A stretch of 64,000 nt of DNA from Catellatospora coxensis (GCF_016862635.1 NZ_BONI01000040.1:1-64000), one strand, 5' to 3'; shown: positions 17,130 to 25,759, numbered from the stretch's first letter. Translations and numbers: made by a program. Notes: generated by a model from the letters alone, not told the origin.

Positions 17130-18163
17130 ACCCGAAAACCCTTCCCCACAGCGTGGCCGCATCCGCCCCGGCACGCATCTGCCTCGCCGGAGAGAGCCTC
17201 GACTGGATGATCGACGGCCCTTCCGTGGTCGCCGCCGTTCCGCTGCGCACGACCGTGCGCATCACCCGAGGTGTCGGAGACACGGTGCACCTGCAAGCAG
17301 CCGAACCGATCAACGCCACCCGCCACACCACGGTCAAGGATCTCGGCCGCTACCGAGGCGACCCTATGGACCTGCTGCAGGCCACCGCCTACGTCCTCGC
17401 CGAGACCTGCGCGGGAGTGCTGCCCGGCAGCCAGATCAGCTCGATCACCCGCGTTCCGGTCGGCGCAGGCGTGTCCAGCAGTGCCGCCGTCTCGGTCGCC
17501 GCGAGCGCGGCCCTGCTGCTCGCCGGGCAGAACAGCATCCCAGCACCCCGCACCGTCGCCACCGCCGCCCACGCCGCCGAGGCGATGCAACTGCACTCCG
17601 GGGCCGGATGGATGGACTTCCTCGCTTGCGCCTACGGCGGCGTCAACCACCTCACGGGCGGCACCCCGGCCATGATCCGGCCGCTGCGGGAGGAGATCGG
17701 ATGCCCGATCATCCTCATCGACACCCTCGACCGCCGCGCCACCGCCCGCACGCTGGTCGGCAAACACGAGCGCTTCTACACCGGCGACGCCGACCTTCGC
17801 CACTATGCCGTCGTCGCCCCACGCATCGTCACCGACCTGGCCGAACTGCTCGCCATGCCGGACGCCGACTACCCGGCCATCGGAGAGCTGCTGCAAGAAG
17901 CCCAAACCCTGCTACGCGAACGCGTGCGCTGCTCCACACCGATCATCGACGAGTGCGTAACGCGAGCTGTGAAGGCAGGCGCGTACGGGGCAAAGATCAC
18001 CGGCTCGGGCCACGGCGGCTGCCTGTTCGCACTCGCCCCGGTAGAGATGGTTCCTGCCGTTCGTGCCGCGCTGTCCGATCTGCCCGTGCGTGTCATGCTG
18101 TTCACGACCGGGGAGCCCCATGGCGTCGTCATCCTGCCAGACCAGAGCGAGGAGCCCGTATGA
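17126..18163 (+). CDS. GHMP-family sugar kinase
   Basis: A 345-aa ATP-dependent small-molecule kinase of the galactokinase/homoserine/mevalonate superfamily. Motif 1 is the APARICLAGESLDW strand (about 15-28). Motif 2, the phosphate loop, is P-V-G-A-G-V-S-S-S-A-A-V (about 111-122). Motif 3 is G-S-G-H-G-G-C near the C-terminus. Motif 1 reads GESLDW where galactokinase has GEHTDY, so it is not ordinary GalK; the HddA/Fkp-type sugar-1-kinases are closer in style. ATGA overlaps link it to the radical SAM gene and the mutase. A kinase paired with a hexomutase implies conversion of a sugar phosphate, probably on the way to an activated sugar. Confidence 0.85.
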   Translation: MNPKTLPHSVAASAPARICLAGESLDWMIDGPSVVAAVPLRTTVRITRGVGDTVHLQAAEPINATRHTTVKDLGRYRGDPMDLLQATAYVLAETCAGVLPGSQISSITRVPVGAGVSSSAAVSVAASAALLLAGQNSIPAPRTVATAAHAAEAMQLHSGAGWMDFLACAYGGVNHLTGGTPAMIRPLREEIGCPIILIDTLDRRATARTLVGKHERFYTGDADLRHYAVVAPRIVTDLAELLAMPDADYPAIGELLQEAQTLLRERVRCSTPIIDECVTRAVKAGAYGAKITGSGHGGCLFALAPVEMVPAVRAALSDLPVRVMLFTTGEPHGVVILPDQSEEPV

Positions 18164-19533
18164 CCGACCTAGCCAAGCTGATCAAAGCCTATGACGTGCG
18201 CGGCGTCGTCCCCGACGAGTTCAACGAGGACCTGGCCCGCCAGATCGGCGCAGCGTTCGCCCGGCTCGTCGACGCCGAAGCTGTGATCGTGGTCCGGGAC
18301 ATGCGCCCCTCATCGGTGCCGCTGTCGCAGGCGTTCGCCGAAGGCGTCACCTCGCAGGGCCTGAACGTCATCGACGCCGGACTCGGCTCGACCGACCTGC
18401 TGTACTTTGCTGCCGGGCACCTCAACCTGCCCGGCGCGGTCTTCACCGCCAGCCACAACCCCGCCCAGTACAACGGCATCAAGATGTGCCTCGCCGGTGC
18501 CGCCCCGGTCGGACAGGACACCGGCCTCGGCGACATCCGCCGCATGCTCGAAGAAGGCATCCCCGCCGGCCCCGTGCACCGCGGCTCGGTCACCCACCGG
18601 GACCTTCTCGCCGAGTACGCCGCCTACCTGCGCTCCCTGGTCGACCTGACAGCGATCCGCCCGCTCAAGGTCGTCGCCGACGCGGGCAATGGCATGGGCG
18701 GGCATATGGTCCCTGCCGTGCTCGGCGATGCCATCATGCCCGCGCTGCCGCTGTCGATCGTGCCGCTGTACTTCGAGCTGGACGGCACGTTCCCCAACCA
18801 TGAGGCGAACCCACTCGAACCGGCCAACCTGGTGGACCTGCAGAAGGCCGTCGTCCAGCACGGCGCGGACATCGGCCTGGCCTTCGACGGTGACGCCGAC
18901 CGCTGCTTCGTCATCGACCAGAACGGCGACCCCGTGCCGCCCTCGGCGATCGTCGCACTCATCGCCACCCGCGAACTTGCCAAGGCGCCCGGCGGGGCCG
19001 TCGTCTACAACGTGATCACCTCCAAGGCGGTGCCGGAGATCGTTGCCGAACACGGCGGAACCGCTGTGCGGGAACGGGTCGGGCACTCGTTCATGAAGGC
19101 GACCATGGCCCGCCACGATGCGATCTTCGGCGGCGAGCACTCCGGGCACTACTACTTCCGCGACTTCTGGCGCGCCGACACCGGCATGCTCGCCGCCATG
19201 CACGTCCTGGCTGCGCTCGGAGGGCAGGACCGGCCGCTGTCGGAGCTGACCGGCGACTACACGCGCTACCACGCCTCTGGCGAGATCAACAGCGAGGTCG
19301 CGGACGTAGCCGCCACCCTCGACGCTGTGACAGCCCACTTCGCCGGCAAGGGCAAGACCGCCGACCGGATCGACGGAGTCACCGTCGAACTGCCGAGCGG
19401 TTGGTTCAACCTGCGACCGTCGAACACCGAACCCGTACTGCGCCTCAACGTCGAAGCGGCCACCACAGGCGAGATGATCCGCATTCGGGACGAGGTTCTG
19501 TCCCTCGTTCGTGGCACGTCCTCACCCGCTTGA
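18160..19533 (+). CDS. Phosphomannomutase/phosphoglucomutase family protein
   Basis: A 457-aa alpha-D-phosphohexomutase that moves phosphate between C6 and C1 of a hexose. All four family loops are present: the phosphoserine loop TASHNP (active Ser), the metal-binding D-G-D-A-D-R, the sugar-specificity loop G-E-H-S-G-H, and the phosphate-binding S-N-T-E-P-V-L-R. GEHSG is typical of enzymes that accept both gluco- and manno- sugars. Length is normal. The start overlaps the GHMP kinase stop by 4 nt, and it closes the operon. No nucleotidyltransferase or glycosyltransferase follows, so the pathway must borrow one from elsewhere or end at the sugar phosphate. Confidence 0.92.
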   Translation: MTDLAKLIKAYDVRGVVPDEFNEDLARQIGAAFARLVDAEAVIVVRDMRPSSVPLSQAFAEGVTSQGLNVIDAGLGSTDLLYFAAGHLNLPGAVFTASHNPAQYNGIKMCLAGAAPVGQDTGLGDIRRMLEEGIPAGPVHRGSVTHRDLLAEYAAYLRSLVDLTAIRPLKVVADAGNGMGGHMVPAVLGDAIMPALPLSIVPLYFELDGTFPNHEANPLEPANLVDLQKAVVQHGADIGLAFDGDADRCFVIDQNGDPVPPSAIVALIATRELAKAPGGAVVYNVITSKAVPEIVAEHGGTAVRERVGHSFMKATMARHDAIFGGEHSGHYYFRDFWRADTGMLAAMHVLAALGGQDRPLSELTGDYTRYHASGEINSEVADVAATLDAVTAHFAGKGKTADRIDGVTVELPSGWFNLRPSNTEPVLRLNVEAATTGEMIRIRDEVLSLVRGTSSPA

Positions 19534-19652
19534 CAGAGCGGAACGCTCGCCCTGCGGGCACTCCTGCTCTCAGAGTTCGTCGCCTGGCCGCCGACCTGCG
19601 TTCTGTATGCGCAGCTCGTCGGCGTTCCGTTCGGCTACATGACCAAGTGCCA

Positions 19653-19823
19653 GGTGCCACCCCGCCGATATACGAAGGCGATCGACCGCTACGCCGCGAG
19701 CTCGCCCACCTCCTGCAACACGGGACCCCAGGCCAGCGCAAAGCGGTCATCGAGACCCACGTCGCCGAGATCAAGGTCCAAGGCAGCACGCTGACCCCGG
19801 CCTACAAGATCCCTTCGGACAAC
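19653..19823 (+). pseudogene. Remnant of a serine recombinase C-terminus
   Basis: About 57 codons read RRELAHLLQHGTPGQRKAVIE and THVAEIKVQG, then a strand ending AYKIPSD. This resembles the C-terminal end of large serine recombinases/integrases, where an (R/K)ALI-x-x-L-V-x-E-I-x-V block precedes the final strand. No catalytic domain lies upstream; 19534-19652 shows nothing recognisable. It sits 70 bp from a tRNA-Met gene, a classic integration target, and marks the end of the possible island. Confidence 0.55.
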
Positions 19824-19836
19824 TCGGCCAAGACGA

Positions 19837-19870
19837 CGACGGGCCGGTCGACACATCGACCGGCCCGTCG
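19837..19870. terminator. 15-bp perfect hairpin between recombinase remnant and tRNA-Met
   Basis: Arms 19837-19851 and 19856-19870 with a CACA loop, followed by TTT on the plus strand. It would end the minus-strand tRNA-Met transcript and any read-through from the radical SAM operon. Confidence 0.7.
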
Positions 19871-19892
19871 TTTCGCACGATGGTGCGGGTTG

Positions 19893-19966
19893 TGGGGCGG
19901 GCGGGACTCGAACCCGCGACCGAGGGATTATGAGTCCCCTGCTCTAACCTGCTGAGCTACCGCCCC
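19893..19966 (-). tRNA. tRNA-Met (CAT)
   Basis: A full 74-nt cloverleaf on the minus strand. The acceptor stem GGGGCGG pairs with CCGCCCC, the D-loop reads AGCTCAGCAGGTTAGAGC, the anticodon loop is CTCATAA, the T-loop is TTCGAGT, and the discriminator is A. The CCA end is not encoded. The D-arm and T-arm look like elongator tRNA-Met; tRNA-Ile2 with a modified CAT anticodon cannot be excluded without comparing all CAT tRNAs in the genome. Confidence 0.92.
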
Positions 19967-20123
19967 GCGCCGGATCATCCCGGCGCGCATAGCGTAGCGA
20001 ATCTGCGGCGCTGCTCACACGCCCGATATCAGGGCGACACTCCTGACCGGTCGGCCATACCTGTCAAGGCGGGCGCTCCGATACCGGATCGCCCCGGCAC
20101 GCCCGGTCCCCTACCGTCGCGAC

Positions 20124-20933
20124 ATGCCGATTCCCGTGACCCCGATCCCCGCCGACGCCGACCTGCCGGCCTGGCTCGACGCCCTGGGCACCCGCTTCGC
20201 CGCCTTCGAGCTGCAGGGCTCCGGCTGCCTGTCGTACGGCATCGCCACGCCCACCGGGCGGCGCTTCGTGAAGACCTTCCGGGCCGAGCACGACCGGCTG
20301 CTGCGCCGCGCCCTGGCGGTGCACGCCGCGGTGGCGCACGAGTCGATCGTCGCGCCCCTGGCCGCGTACCGGCTGCGCTCCGGGGAGTCCGTGCTGGTGT
20401 ACCCGTGGCTGGACGGCGGGGTGCTGTACCCGGCCGATCCGCGCGGGGCCGCGGTGCGCACGGACCCCGACGGCGCGATGGCCCGCTTCCGGGCGCTGCC
20501 CGTGGACCGGGTCGAGGCGGCGCTGGCCGCGGTGCTCGACGCCCATGTCACGGTGGCGGCGGCGGGCCTGGTCGCGGTGGACTTCTACGACGGCTGCCTG
20601 CTGTACGACTTCGCCGCGTCCCGGATGCACGTCGTCGACATGGACGAGTACCGGCCTGGGCCGTTCACGCTGGAGGCGGACCGCCTGCCCGGCTCGACCC
20701 GGTTCATGGCCCCGGAGGAGTTCCGCCGCGGCGCGGTGATCGATGAGCGGACCACGGTGTTCAACCTGGGCCGGATGCTCCGCCTGCTGCTGGACGCGGG
20801 CGACGTCGAGGCCGCTTGGCGGGGCACGGACCGCCAGTCGGCCGTGATCACCAGAGCGACCGCCCCGCGCCCCGAGCACCGCCATGCCACCGTCGCCGAG
20901 CTCGCCGGGGCGTGGCGGGCCGCGACCGCATGA
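20124..20933 (+). CDS. Protein-kinase-like protein, probably degenerate
   Basis: A 269-aa protein with a eukaryotic-type kinase layout and altered catalytic motifs. G-R-R-F-V-K-T-F near 47 carries a plausible ATP-binding Lys. The catalytic loop, normally HRD-x4-N, reads V-D-F-Y-D-G-C-L-L-Y-D. The DFG site reads V-V-D-M-D-E-Y. The segment R-F-M-A-P-E-E matches the APE motif. With no HRD and a weak DFG it may be a pseudokinase or an atypical small-molecule kinase. It has no transmembrane segment or sensor domain and stands alone between two tRNA regions. Confidence 0.65.
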   Translation: MPIPVTPIPADADLPAWLDALGTRFAAFELQGSGCLSYGIATPTGRRFVKTFRAEHDRLLRRALAVHAAVAHESIVAPLAAYRLRSGESVLVYPWLDGGVLYPADPRGAAVRTDPDGAMARFRALPVDRVEAALAAVLDAHVTVAAAGLVAVDFYDGCLLYDFAASRMHVVDMDEYRPGPFTLEADRLPGSTRFMAPEEFRRGAVIDERTTVFNLGRMLRLLLDAGDVEAAWRGTDRQSAVITRATAPRPEHRHATVAELAGAWRAATA

Positions 20934-20940
20934 GCCGCGC

Positions 20941-20977
20941 AAAAACCGGTGGGCCCGACAGTCGTCAGGCCCACCGG
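20941..20977 (-). terminator. Intrinsic terminator of the Ig-like repeat protein gene
   Basis: CCGGTGGGCC (20946-20955) pairs with GGCCCACCGG (20968-20977). On the minus strand the stem is followed by TTTTTG, the signature of a Rho-independent terminator. It lies 14 bp past the stop at 20991. Confidence 0.8.
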
Positions 20978-20990
20978 AGGTGTTCGGGTC

Positions 20991-22448
20991 TTACGGGCGC
21001 GGAACTCCGCCGTAGGGCGGCTTGCGCTTCACGATGAACCGCTCAGCGGGGTCGTCGCAGGCGGTCACGACGCCCTCGTTGTTCTCGTCGCCGCTGTACT
21101 CGGCGACCCACTGGTAGGTGCCGGGGACGCGGGCGCGGAACTCGCCGGACGTGTAGTCGGCGTTGCCGGCGACGTCCACGACGGAGGTGAAGACCGGGGT
21201 GCGCGAGCAGGTCGCGTCGCCAGGCCCGTACAGGTTGAAGGTGATGGTGCCGGTCGGGTTGTCACCGCCGGACAGGCTGGCGATGTCGGTGACCGGCTTG
21301 CCGACGAAGGTGGTGCCGCGCGACACCCGGGTGGTGAGGGTCGGCGTGACCTGCTCGCCACGGACGACGACGGTCTCGTTCGGGTCGCCGCACTGCGTGG
21401 CGACCTCTTCGTTGTTGGCGTCACCGCTGTAGGTGGCGATCCACCGGTAGGTGCCGGCGGCGTCGGGCGTGAAGTCGCCCGACTCGTAGGTGTCGTCGCC
21501 GTCCACCGCGATCTCGTCCGAGGTGAACACCGGGTCGGTGGCGCAGTCCTCGTCGTTCGGGCCGTACAGGGTGAAGACGATCGTGCCGGTCGCGCGCAGG
21601 CCGCCGGTCAGGGTCGCGGTGTCGCTGACGGCCTCGGTCAGGTCGACTTCGGGGTCGGTCACGTTGGTGGTCAGCGTCGGCACCGCGCGGACCGTGACCT
21701 GCTCCAGCTCGTCACTGCAGGCCGTGCCGGCGGGGGCGTTGTTGGCGTCACCGCTGTAGTCGGCGCGCCAGCGGTAGGTGCCGGGCACGGTCGGCTCGAA
21801 CGGGGCGGACTGGTACGGACCGTTGCCGTTCACCGTCACGGGCGACGTGGTGATCGGCGCCTCCTCGCAGATGTCGTCCCCGGGGCCGTACAGGCTGAAG
21901 GTGAGCGTGCCCGTGGGCTGGTAGCCGCCGGTGAGGCGGGCCCGGTCGAAGATCTCTTCGCCCAGCGGGACGTCGTCGGAGGCGAGCGTCCGCACCCGCG
22001 GCGTGGCCAGAAGGACGTCCGTGTCCTCGCCCGGCTCGTTGCAACCCGACACGATCGTTTCGGTGCCGATGCGGAACCGGACGATCCACCGGTACGTTCC
22101 CGGAGCCGCCGGCACGTAGTCACCCGTCCGGAAGTCGCCGGACCCGGTGGTCGTGACGATCGGGTTGAAGATGGGGTCGCCCGTGCACTCCGCGTCGTCC
22201 GGTCCGTACAGCTCGAAGAGGAGCGAGCCTTCGACTCCGGTTTCGACGCCGCTCACCGTGGCCGTGTCGAAGATGACGCCGCCGATGGTCACGTCCGGTG
22301 ACGCGGTGGTGTCCAGTTCCTGCAGTGCCTTGTTCAGGCCGACCGGCATGCCGGCCGTGGCGGCCGAAGCCGCTCCGGTCACCAGGGCCAGGCTGAACAG
22401 CGCCGTGTGCGCTGCCCGGCGGGCCGTCCGGTGGAGTCGTGTTGTCAT
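20991..22448 (-). CDS. Secreted protein of four Ig-like repeats
   Basis: A 485-aa exported protein. A Sec signal peptide covers about residues 1-32 (RRAAHTALFSLALVTGAASA). Four copies of a ~100-aa bacterial Ig-like module follow. Each has a G-x-(L/I)-x-F-x-L-Y-G-P-(D/G/N)-D-x-x-C strand, then (V/A)PGTY-(R/Q)-W and, in three copies, YSGD-x-N-N. The module resembles domains of surface and adhesion proteins. Two cysteines per repeat suggest internal disulfides. There is no LPXTG or membrane anchor; the tail is short and Pro/Gly-rich. GGAGG precedes the ATG. Its ligand is unknown. Confidence 0.8.
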   Translation of the reverse strand: MTTRLHRTARRAAHTALFSLALVTGAASAATAGMPVGLNKALQELDTTASPDVTIGGVIFDTATVSGVETGVEGSLLFELYGPDDAECTGDPIFNPIVTTTGSGDFRTGDYVPAAPGTYRWIVRFRIGTETIVSGCNEPGEDTDVLLATPRVRTLASDDVPLGEEIFDRARLTGGYQPTGTLTFSLYGPGDDICEEAPITTSPVTVNGNGPYQSAPFEPTVPGTYRWRADYSGDANNAPAGTACSDELEQVTVRAVPTLTTNVTDPEVDLTEAVSDTATLTGGLRATGTIVFTLYGPNDEDCATDPVFTSDEIAVDGDDTYESGDFTPDAAGTYRWIATYSGDANNEEVATQCGDPNETVVVRGEQVTPTLTTRVSRGTTFVGKPVTDIASLSGGDNPTGTITFNLYGPGDATCSRTPVFTSVVDVAGNADYTSGEFRARVPGTYQWVAEYSGDENNEGVVTACDDPAERFIVKRKPPYGGVPRP

Positions 22449-22580
22449 ACGCAATGCCTCCGCTGCGTGAGATGACGTCTGAGGTGCGAAAACACCGAGA
22501 CGGAGCATATGACCGACAACAGCATCAAATGAGGCAAAACCGTCATACACGTCTTTTATTCGCATTACGTGAGCGCGAAA

Positions 22581-22613
22581 AGCAGCAAAAAACCCCGGCC
22601 CTAGGGCCGGGGT
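22581..22613 (-). terminator. Intrinsic terminator of tRNA-Asn
   Basis: A perfect palindrome at 22592-22613 (ACCCCGGCCC, TA, GGGCCGGGGT). On the minus strand TTTTTTGCTGC follows. It sits directly after the tRNA-Asn 3' end. Confidence 0.85.
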
Positions 22614-22620
22614 CTGACTC

Positions 22621-22696
22621 TGGCTCCCCCACTTGGACTCGAACCAAGAACCTGCCGGTTAACAGCCGGCTGCTCTGCCAATTGAGCTACAGGGGA
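22621..22696 (-). tRNA. tRNA-Asn (GTT) with encoded CCA
   Basis: A 76-nt cloverleaf on the minus strand. TCCCCTG pairs with TGGGGGA in the acceptor stem (two G-T wobbles), the anticodon loop is CTGTTAA, the T-loop is TTCGAGT, and the discriminator is G followed by CCA. Unlike the tRNA-Met gene in this window, the CCA end is encoded. Confidence 0.95.
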
Positions 22697-22864
22697 ATGT
22701 GCTCCTAGCGACCCTGCGGATCTCTCCTCAGCGGCGCGCCTCGACAAGACTACAGGACGGTCCCCCGGGTATGGCAAACGGGTAACCCTGCCCGGTCTGG
22801 TGTCGCGGTGTGCCCGCAACAGGCAGGATGGGACGTACTACGCGATCGAGGCTGAGGAGGCACG

Positions 22865-23071
22865 ATGGGGAAGCTGGTGTGGTTCGCCGCGGGTGCGGCC
22901 GTCGGGTTCGTGTTCGGCACCCGGGCCGGACGGCAGACCTACGACGACCTGGTGGCCACCACGCGCAAGGTGATGGAGCACCCCACGGTGCAGGAGGCCG
23001 CAGGCCTGGTCCAGGCGCAGGCCGCGAAGCTCTACGACGAGGGACTGCGCAAGCTGAACCAGCAGGTCTGA
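22865..23071 (+). CDS. YtxH-like small membrane-associated protein
   Basis: A 68-aa protein with an N-terminal hydrophobic Gly/Ala-rich segment, MGKLVWFAAGAAVGFVFGTR (residues 1-20), of the kind in YtxH-domain proteins. An amphipathic helix follows (YDDLVATTRKVMEHPTVQEA). GAGGAGG lies seven bases before the ATG. Family members are linked to envelope stress; nothing more specific can be said here. It is monocistronic. Confidence 0.75.
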   Translation: MGKLVWFAAGAAVGFVFGTRAGRQTYDDLVATTRKVMEHPTVQEAAGLVQAQAAKLYDEGLRKLNQQV

Positions 23072-23089
23072 AGCCCCTTTCGCGCGGAC

Positions 23090-24043
23090 CTAGCCGGCGC
23101 GGCCGACCCCCGGCATCGGGCGGTCCGCCGCGCCGTCGAGTCCCACCGCGCTCAGCTCGTCGCGGGCGGCGTCGAGTTCGTCGGTGCCGTCGACCTCGAG
23201 GTGGTCGCAGCCGGCGTGCACCCCGCCGAGCACGGCGGCCAGCATCGACCGGGCGACGGCGGCGAGATCGGTGTCGTCGGCGTGGTGCCCCAGCCGCAGT
23301 TTCACCACGGACAGCCGGGCGCGGCGCAACCGGGTGAGCGCCTGGGCCGGGCTCTCCGCGGCCTGGGCGAGCTGCTCGGCGCTCAGGCAGGCGCCGATAC
23401 GTGCCGGGTCGGCCCGCTCCAGCAGCCGCACGACGTCCTGCGAGCCCGTGACCAGGGTATGCGGTGCGGCCTCGACCGCGACCCGGACGAGCCGGCCGGT
23501 GTGCCAGGCGATCTCGGTCAGGCCGCCGCTGAGGTCGGCCATCAGCCGGGTCGCCACCTGCCACTCGCGTTCGCGCTGCTCCCGCCGGGCCTCGTCGGTG
23601 TCGGTCTCGGCGTCGACCTCGGCACCGGTGAGCGCGGCGACGGCCGAGCGCGGCAGCGTGGTGGAGATGGAACCGTGGGCGCTGTCCTCGGGCAGCAGGT
23701 CGACCAGCACCCGGGCCAGGTCGAGGGTGTGCATCCACCAGGTGCGCCAGCTGCCGTCGGGCGGCGTCACGTCGGGGCCGGTGTCGAGGGTGACCACCTC
23801 CAGCCGCCGTACGGCCAGCTCGTGGCGCAGCCGCTGGCGCAGCCCGAGCGAGGAGGCGAGGGTGGCGGCGAGGATGGGGCCGAGCCGCAGGCTCACGCTG
23901 AGCACGTCCGCGAACAGGCGCTGGCGCTGCGGCACGACGCGGGCGTCCAACATCTTCAAGAGCGCGCGCACGTCCTTGACGTTCTCGACGGACACGACGG
24001 TCGCCACGTGCACAGTCTGTCCGTCGGGGTGTCGTAGGCGCAT
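23090..24043 (-). CDS. Conserved hypothetical cytosolic protein
   Basis: A 317-aa protein I do not recognise. It has no signal peptide or transmembrane segment. The sequence is mostly helical, with a charged stretch around DTDEARREQREREWQ (about 170-185), and ends with a Cys-His-Leu-Glu region (GVHAGCDHLEVDGTDEL). The ATG at 24043 gives a natural N-terminus (MRLRHPDGQTVHVATVVSV). It is transcribed towards the small YtxH-like gene, 18 bp away. Codon use matches the chromosome, so it is a real resident gene. Confidence 0.7.
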   Translation of the reverse strand: MRLRHPDGQTVHVATVVSVENVKDVRALLKMLDARVVPQRQRLFADVLSVSLRLGPILAATLASSLGLRQRLRHELAVRRLEVVTLDTGPDVTPPDGSWRTWWMHTLDLARVLVDLLPEDSAHGSISTTLPRSAVAALTGAEVDAETDTDEARREQREREWQVATRLMADLSGGLTEIAWHTGRLVRVAVEAAPHTLVTGSQDVVRLLERADPARIGACLSAEQLAQAAESPAQALTRLRRARLSVVKLRLGHHADDTDLAAVARSMLAAVLGGVHAGCDHLEVDGTDELDAARDELSAVGLDGAADRPMPGVGRAG

Positions 24044-24117
24044 CGGTCACCTCCGCCCGGCGGCGTGTTGCCGAGAACGTACCTGCCTGATCCACATCAG
24101 ACAAATAGAACCTAACA

Positions 24118-24155
24118 AATGAGCGCGTGAGCATGATCTCGCTCACGCGCTCATT
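24118..24155 (-). terminator. 15-bp hairpin ending the ABC-2 exporter operon
   Basis: Arms 24118-24132 and 24141-24155 (AATGAGCGCGTGAGC and its complement) with an eight-base loop. It lies 15 bp past the permease stop. The minus strand continues TGTTAGGTTCTATTTG, which is T-rich. Confidence 0.7.
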
Positions 24156-24170
24156 CACGCCCGAACAGGT

Positions 24171-24992
24171 TTAACGGCAGAGCACGGAGGTGAGGCGGCG
24201 GCTCGCCACGTACAGGCCGACGGCCAGCATGACCAGCAGGTATGCCACGTTGCCGAGCATCGACCAGCTGAGCATCCCGGTGGTGATGCCCCGGATCAGC
24301 TCCACCGCGTGGTACAGCGGAGTGGTCGCGATCAGGATCTCCACCGGCAGCGGGTAGTCCTGCACCGGCGAGAACGTGCCGGAGAACAGGAACAGCGCGA
24401 ACTGCCCCGTGCTGATCAGGTCGAAATCCTGCCAGCCGCGGATGAACGTGCTCACCGCCATGCCGACCGCGCCGAACGCCAGGCCCACCAGCCAGGTCGC
24501 GGGGAAGGCCAGCAGCGCCCAGCCGGGCGTGGTCAGGCCCAGCGCCACCATGACGATCAGGAAAGCTCCGGTGTAGAGCGAGCCGCGGATCATCGCCCAG
24601 GCCAGCTCGCCGGTCGCGATCTCCATCGGGCGCAGCGGGGTGGCCAGCATCGCGTCGTACGTCTTGACGTACTTGAACTTGAAGAAGAAGTTGAAGGTCG
24701 TCTCGGCCAGCGCACCCGACATCGCCGACACCGCCAGCATGGCCGGGGCGACGAAGTTCGCGTACGGCAGCACCTCGCCGTTCTTCAACGTCAGGTCGCC
24801 GACGAGCGCGCCGACGCCGACGCCGATGGACAGCAGGTAGAGCACCGGCTCGAAGAAGCCCGACGCCAGGACCAGCCAGTACGCGGGTCCGGAGCGCAGC
24901 GCCCCGACGTTGCGGTTGATGACGGCGCCCACCCGCGCGGGCGAGAGCCGGTTGCCGCGGGCGACCCGCGCGACGGCGTACGTGGTGACCAT
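24171..24992 (-). CDS. ABC-2 type transporter permease
   Basis: A 273-aa integral membrane subunit of a drug- or polysaccharide-type exporter. It has six hydrophobic segments, from about residue 38 (SGPAYWLVLASGFFEPVLYLLS) to the C-terminus. The short amphipathic helix region FKFKYVKTYDAMLATPLRPMEI and the late TPLYHAVELIRG motif are ABC-2 hallmarks. GAGGGGA precedes the ATG. It is the last gene of an ATPase-permease-permease operon; its paralogue is 11 bp upstream. The two permeases probably form a heterodimer. The substrate is unknown. Confidence 0.9.
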   Translation of the reverse strand: MVTTYAVARVARGNRLSPARVGAVINRNVGALRSGPAYWLVLASGFFEPVLYLLSIGVGVGALVGDLTLKNGEVLPYANFVAPAMLAVSAMSGALAETTFNFFFKFKYVKTYDAMLATPLRPMEIATGELAWAMIRGSLYTGAFLIVMVALGLTTPGWALLAFPATWLVGLAFGAVGMAVSTFIRGWQDFDLISTGQFALFLFSGTFSPVQDYPLPVEILIATTPLYHAVELIRGITTGMLSWSMLGNVAYLLVMLAVGLYVASRRLTSVLCR

Positions 24993-25003
24993 GGTCCGTC
25001 CCC

Positions 25004-25759
25004 TCAGTCCGCGAGCCGGCGGCGGAACGCGCGCAGCGCCAGCAGATAACCCAGCCCGGCCCAGGCCAGCAGGTAGGCCACGTGCGCGGCGACCGGCCAC
25101 GGCGGCGCGACGCCCAGCGTGGCCGCCCGGCACAGCTCCACCGCGTGCCACAGCGGCGACGCGTACGCCAGCGGCCGCAGCAGCGCGGGCAGCTGCGACA
25201 CCGGGAAGAACACCCCGGCGAACAGCGTCGACGGGATCACCAGGAACCGGAACAGCAGCGCGAAGTAGCTGTCGTTCTCGATCGAGGCCGCGAACGCCGA
25301 CGTCGGCGCGGAGACCGCGACCCCGAGCAGCGCGCAGACCAGCGGCGTGAGCACCACCCAGGGTGAGTGGATCGCCCCGAACAGCGCGCTGACCCCGAGG
25401 AACACCACCGCGGCGATGACCACCCGGAACATGATGTAGAGCTGGTATCCGGCGATCATGTCCGCGATGCGCACCGGGGTGGCCCGCATCGCGTGGTAGC
25501 CGCGGACCCACTTGAAGTCGCCGAGCACGGGGAAGGTCGACTCCCCCACCGCCATCTGGAACGCGGTCGAGGCGAGCACGCCCGGCACGATCCAGTCGAG
25601 GTAGCTGACCCCGTCGACGCCGCTGATGTAGCCGCCCACGCCGATGCCGATGCTGAGCACGAACAGCACCGGCAGGATGAACGACGAGAAGACCGAGGCC
25701 TGCCAGAGCCGCCGGTACGAGACCAGCGCCCGGTTGAACACCGCGAACGTGCCGTCCAT
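25004..25759 (-). CDS. ABC-2 type transporter permease (paralogue)
   Basis: A 251-aa integral membrane protein with six predicted segments and the same landmarks as the following gene: FKWVRGYHAMRATPVRIADM, and SPLWHAVELCR near the end. Its start overlaps the ATPase stop by one base (TGATG), so translation should be coupled. With the neighbouring permease it supplies the two membrane halves of one exporter. Confidence 0.9.
   Translation of the reverse strand: MDGTFAVFNRALVSYRRLWQASVFSSFILPVLFVLSIGIGVGGYISGVDGVSYLDWIVPGVLASTAFQMAVGESTFPVLGDFKWVRGYHAMRATPVRIADMIAGYQLYIMFRVVIAAVVFLGVSALFGAIHSPWVVLTPLVCALLGVAVSAPTSAFAASIENDSYFALLFRFLVIPSTLFAGVFFPVSQLPALLRPLAYASPLWHAVELCRAATLGVAPPWPVAAHVAYLLAWAGLGYLLALRAFRRRLAD

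Noticed and set aside
19870-19966. Peptide ending GRDSNPRPRDYESPAL
   Set aside because: This is tRNA-Met read as protein, a common mis-annotation.
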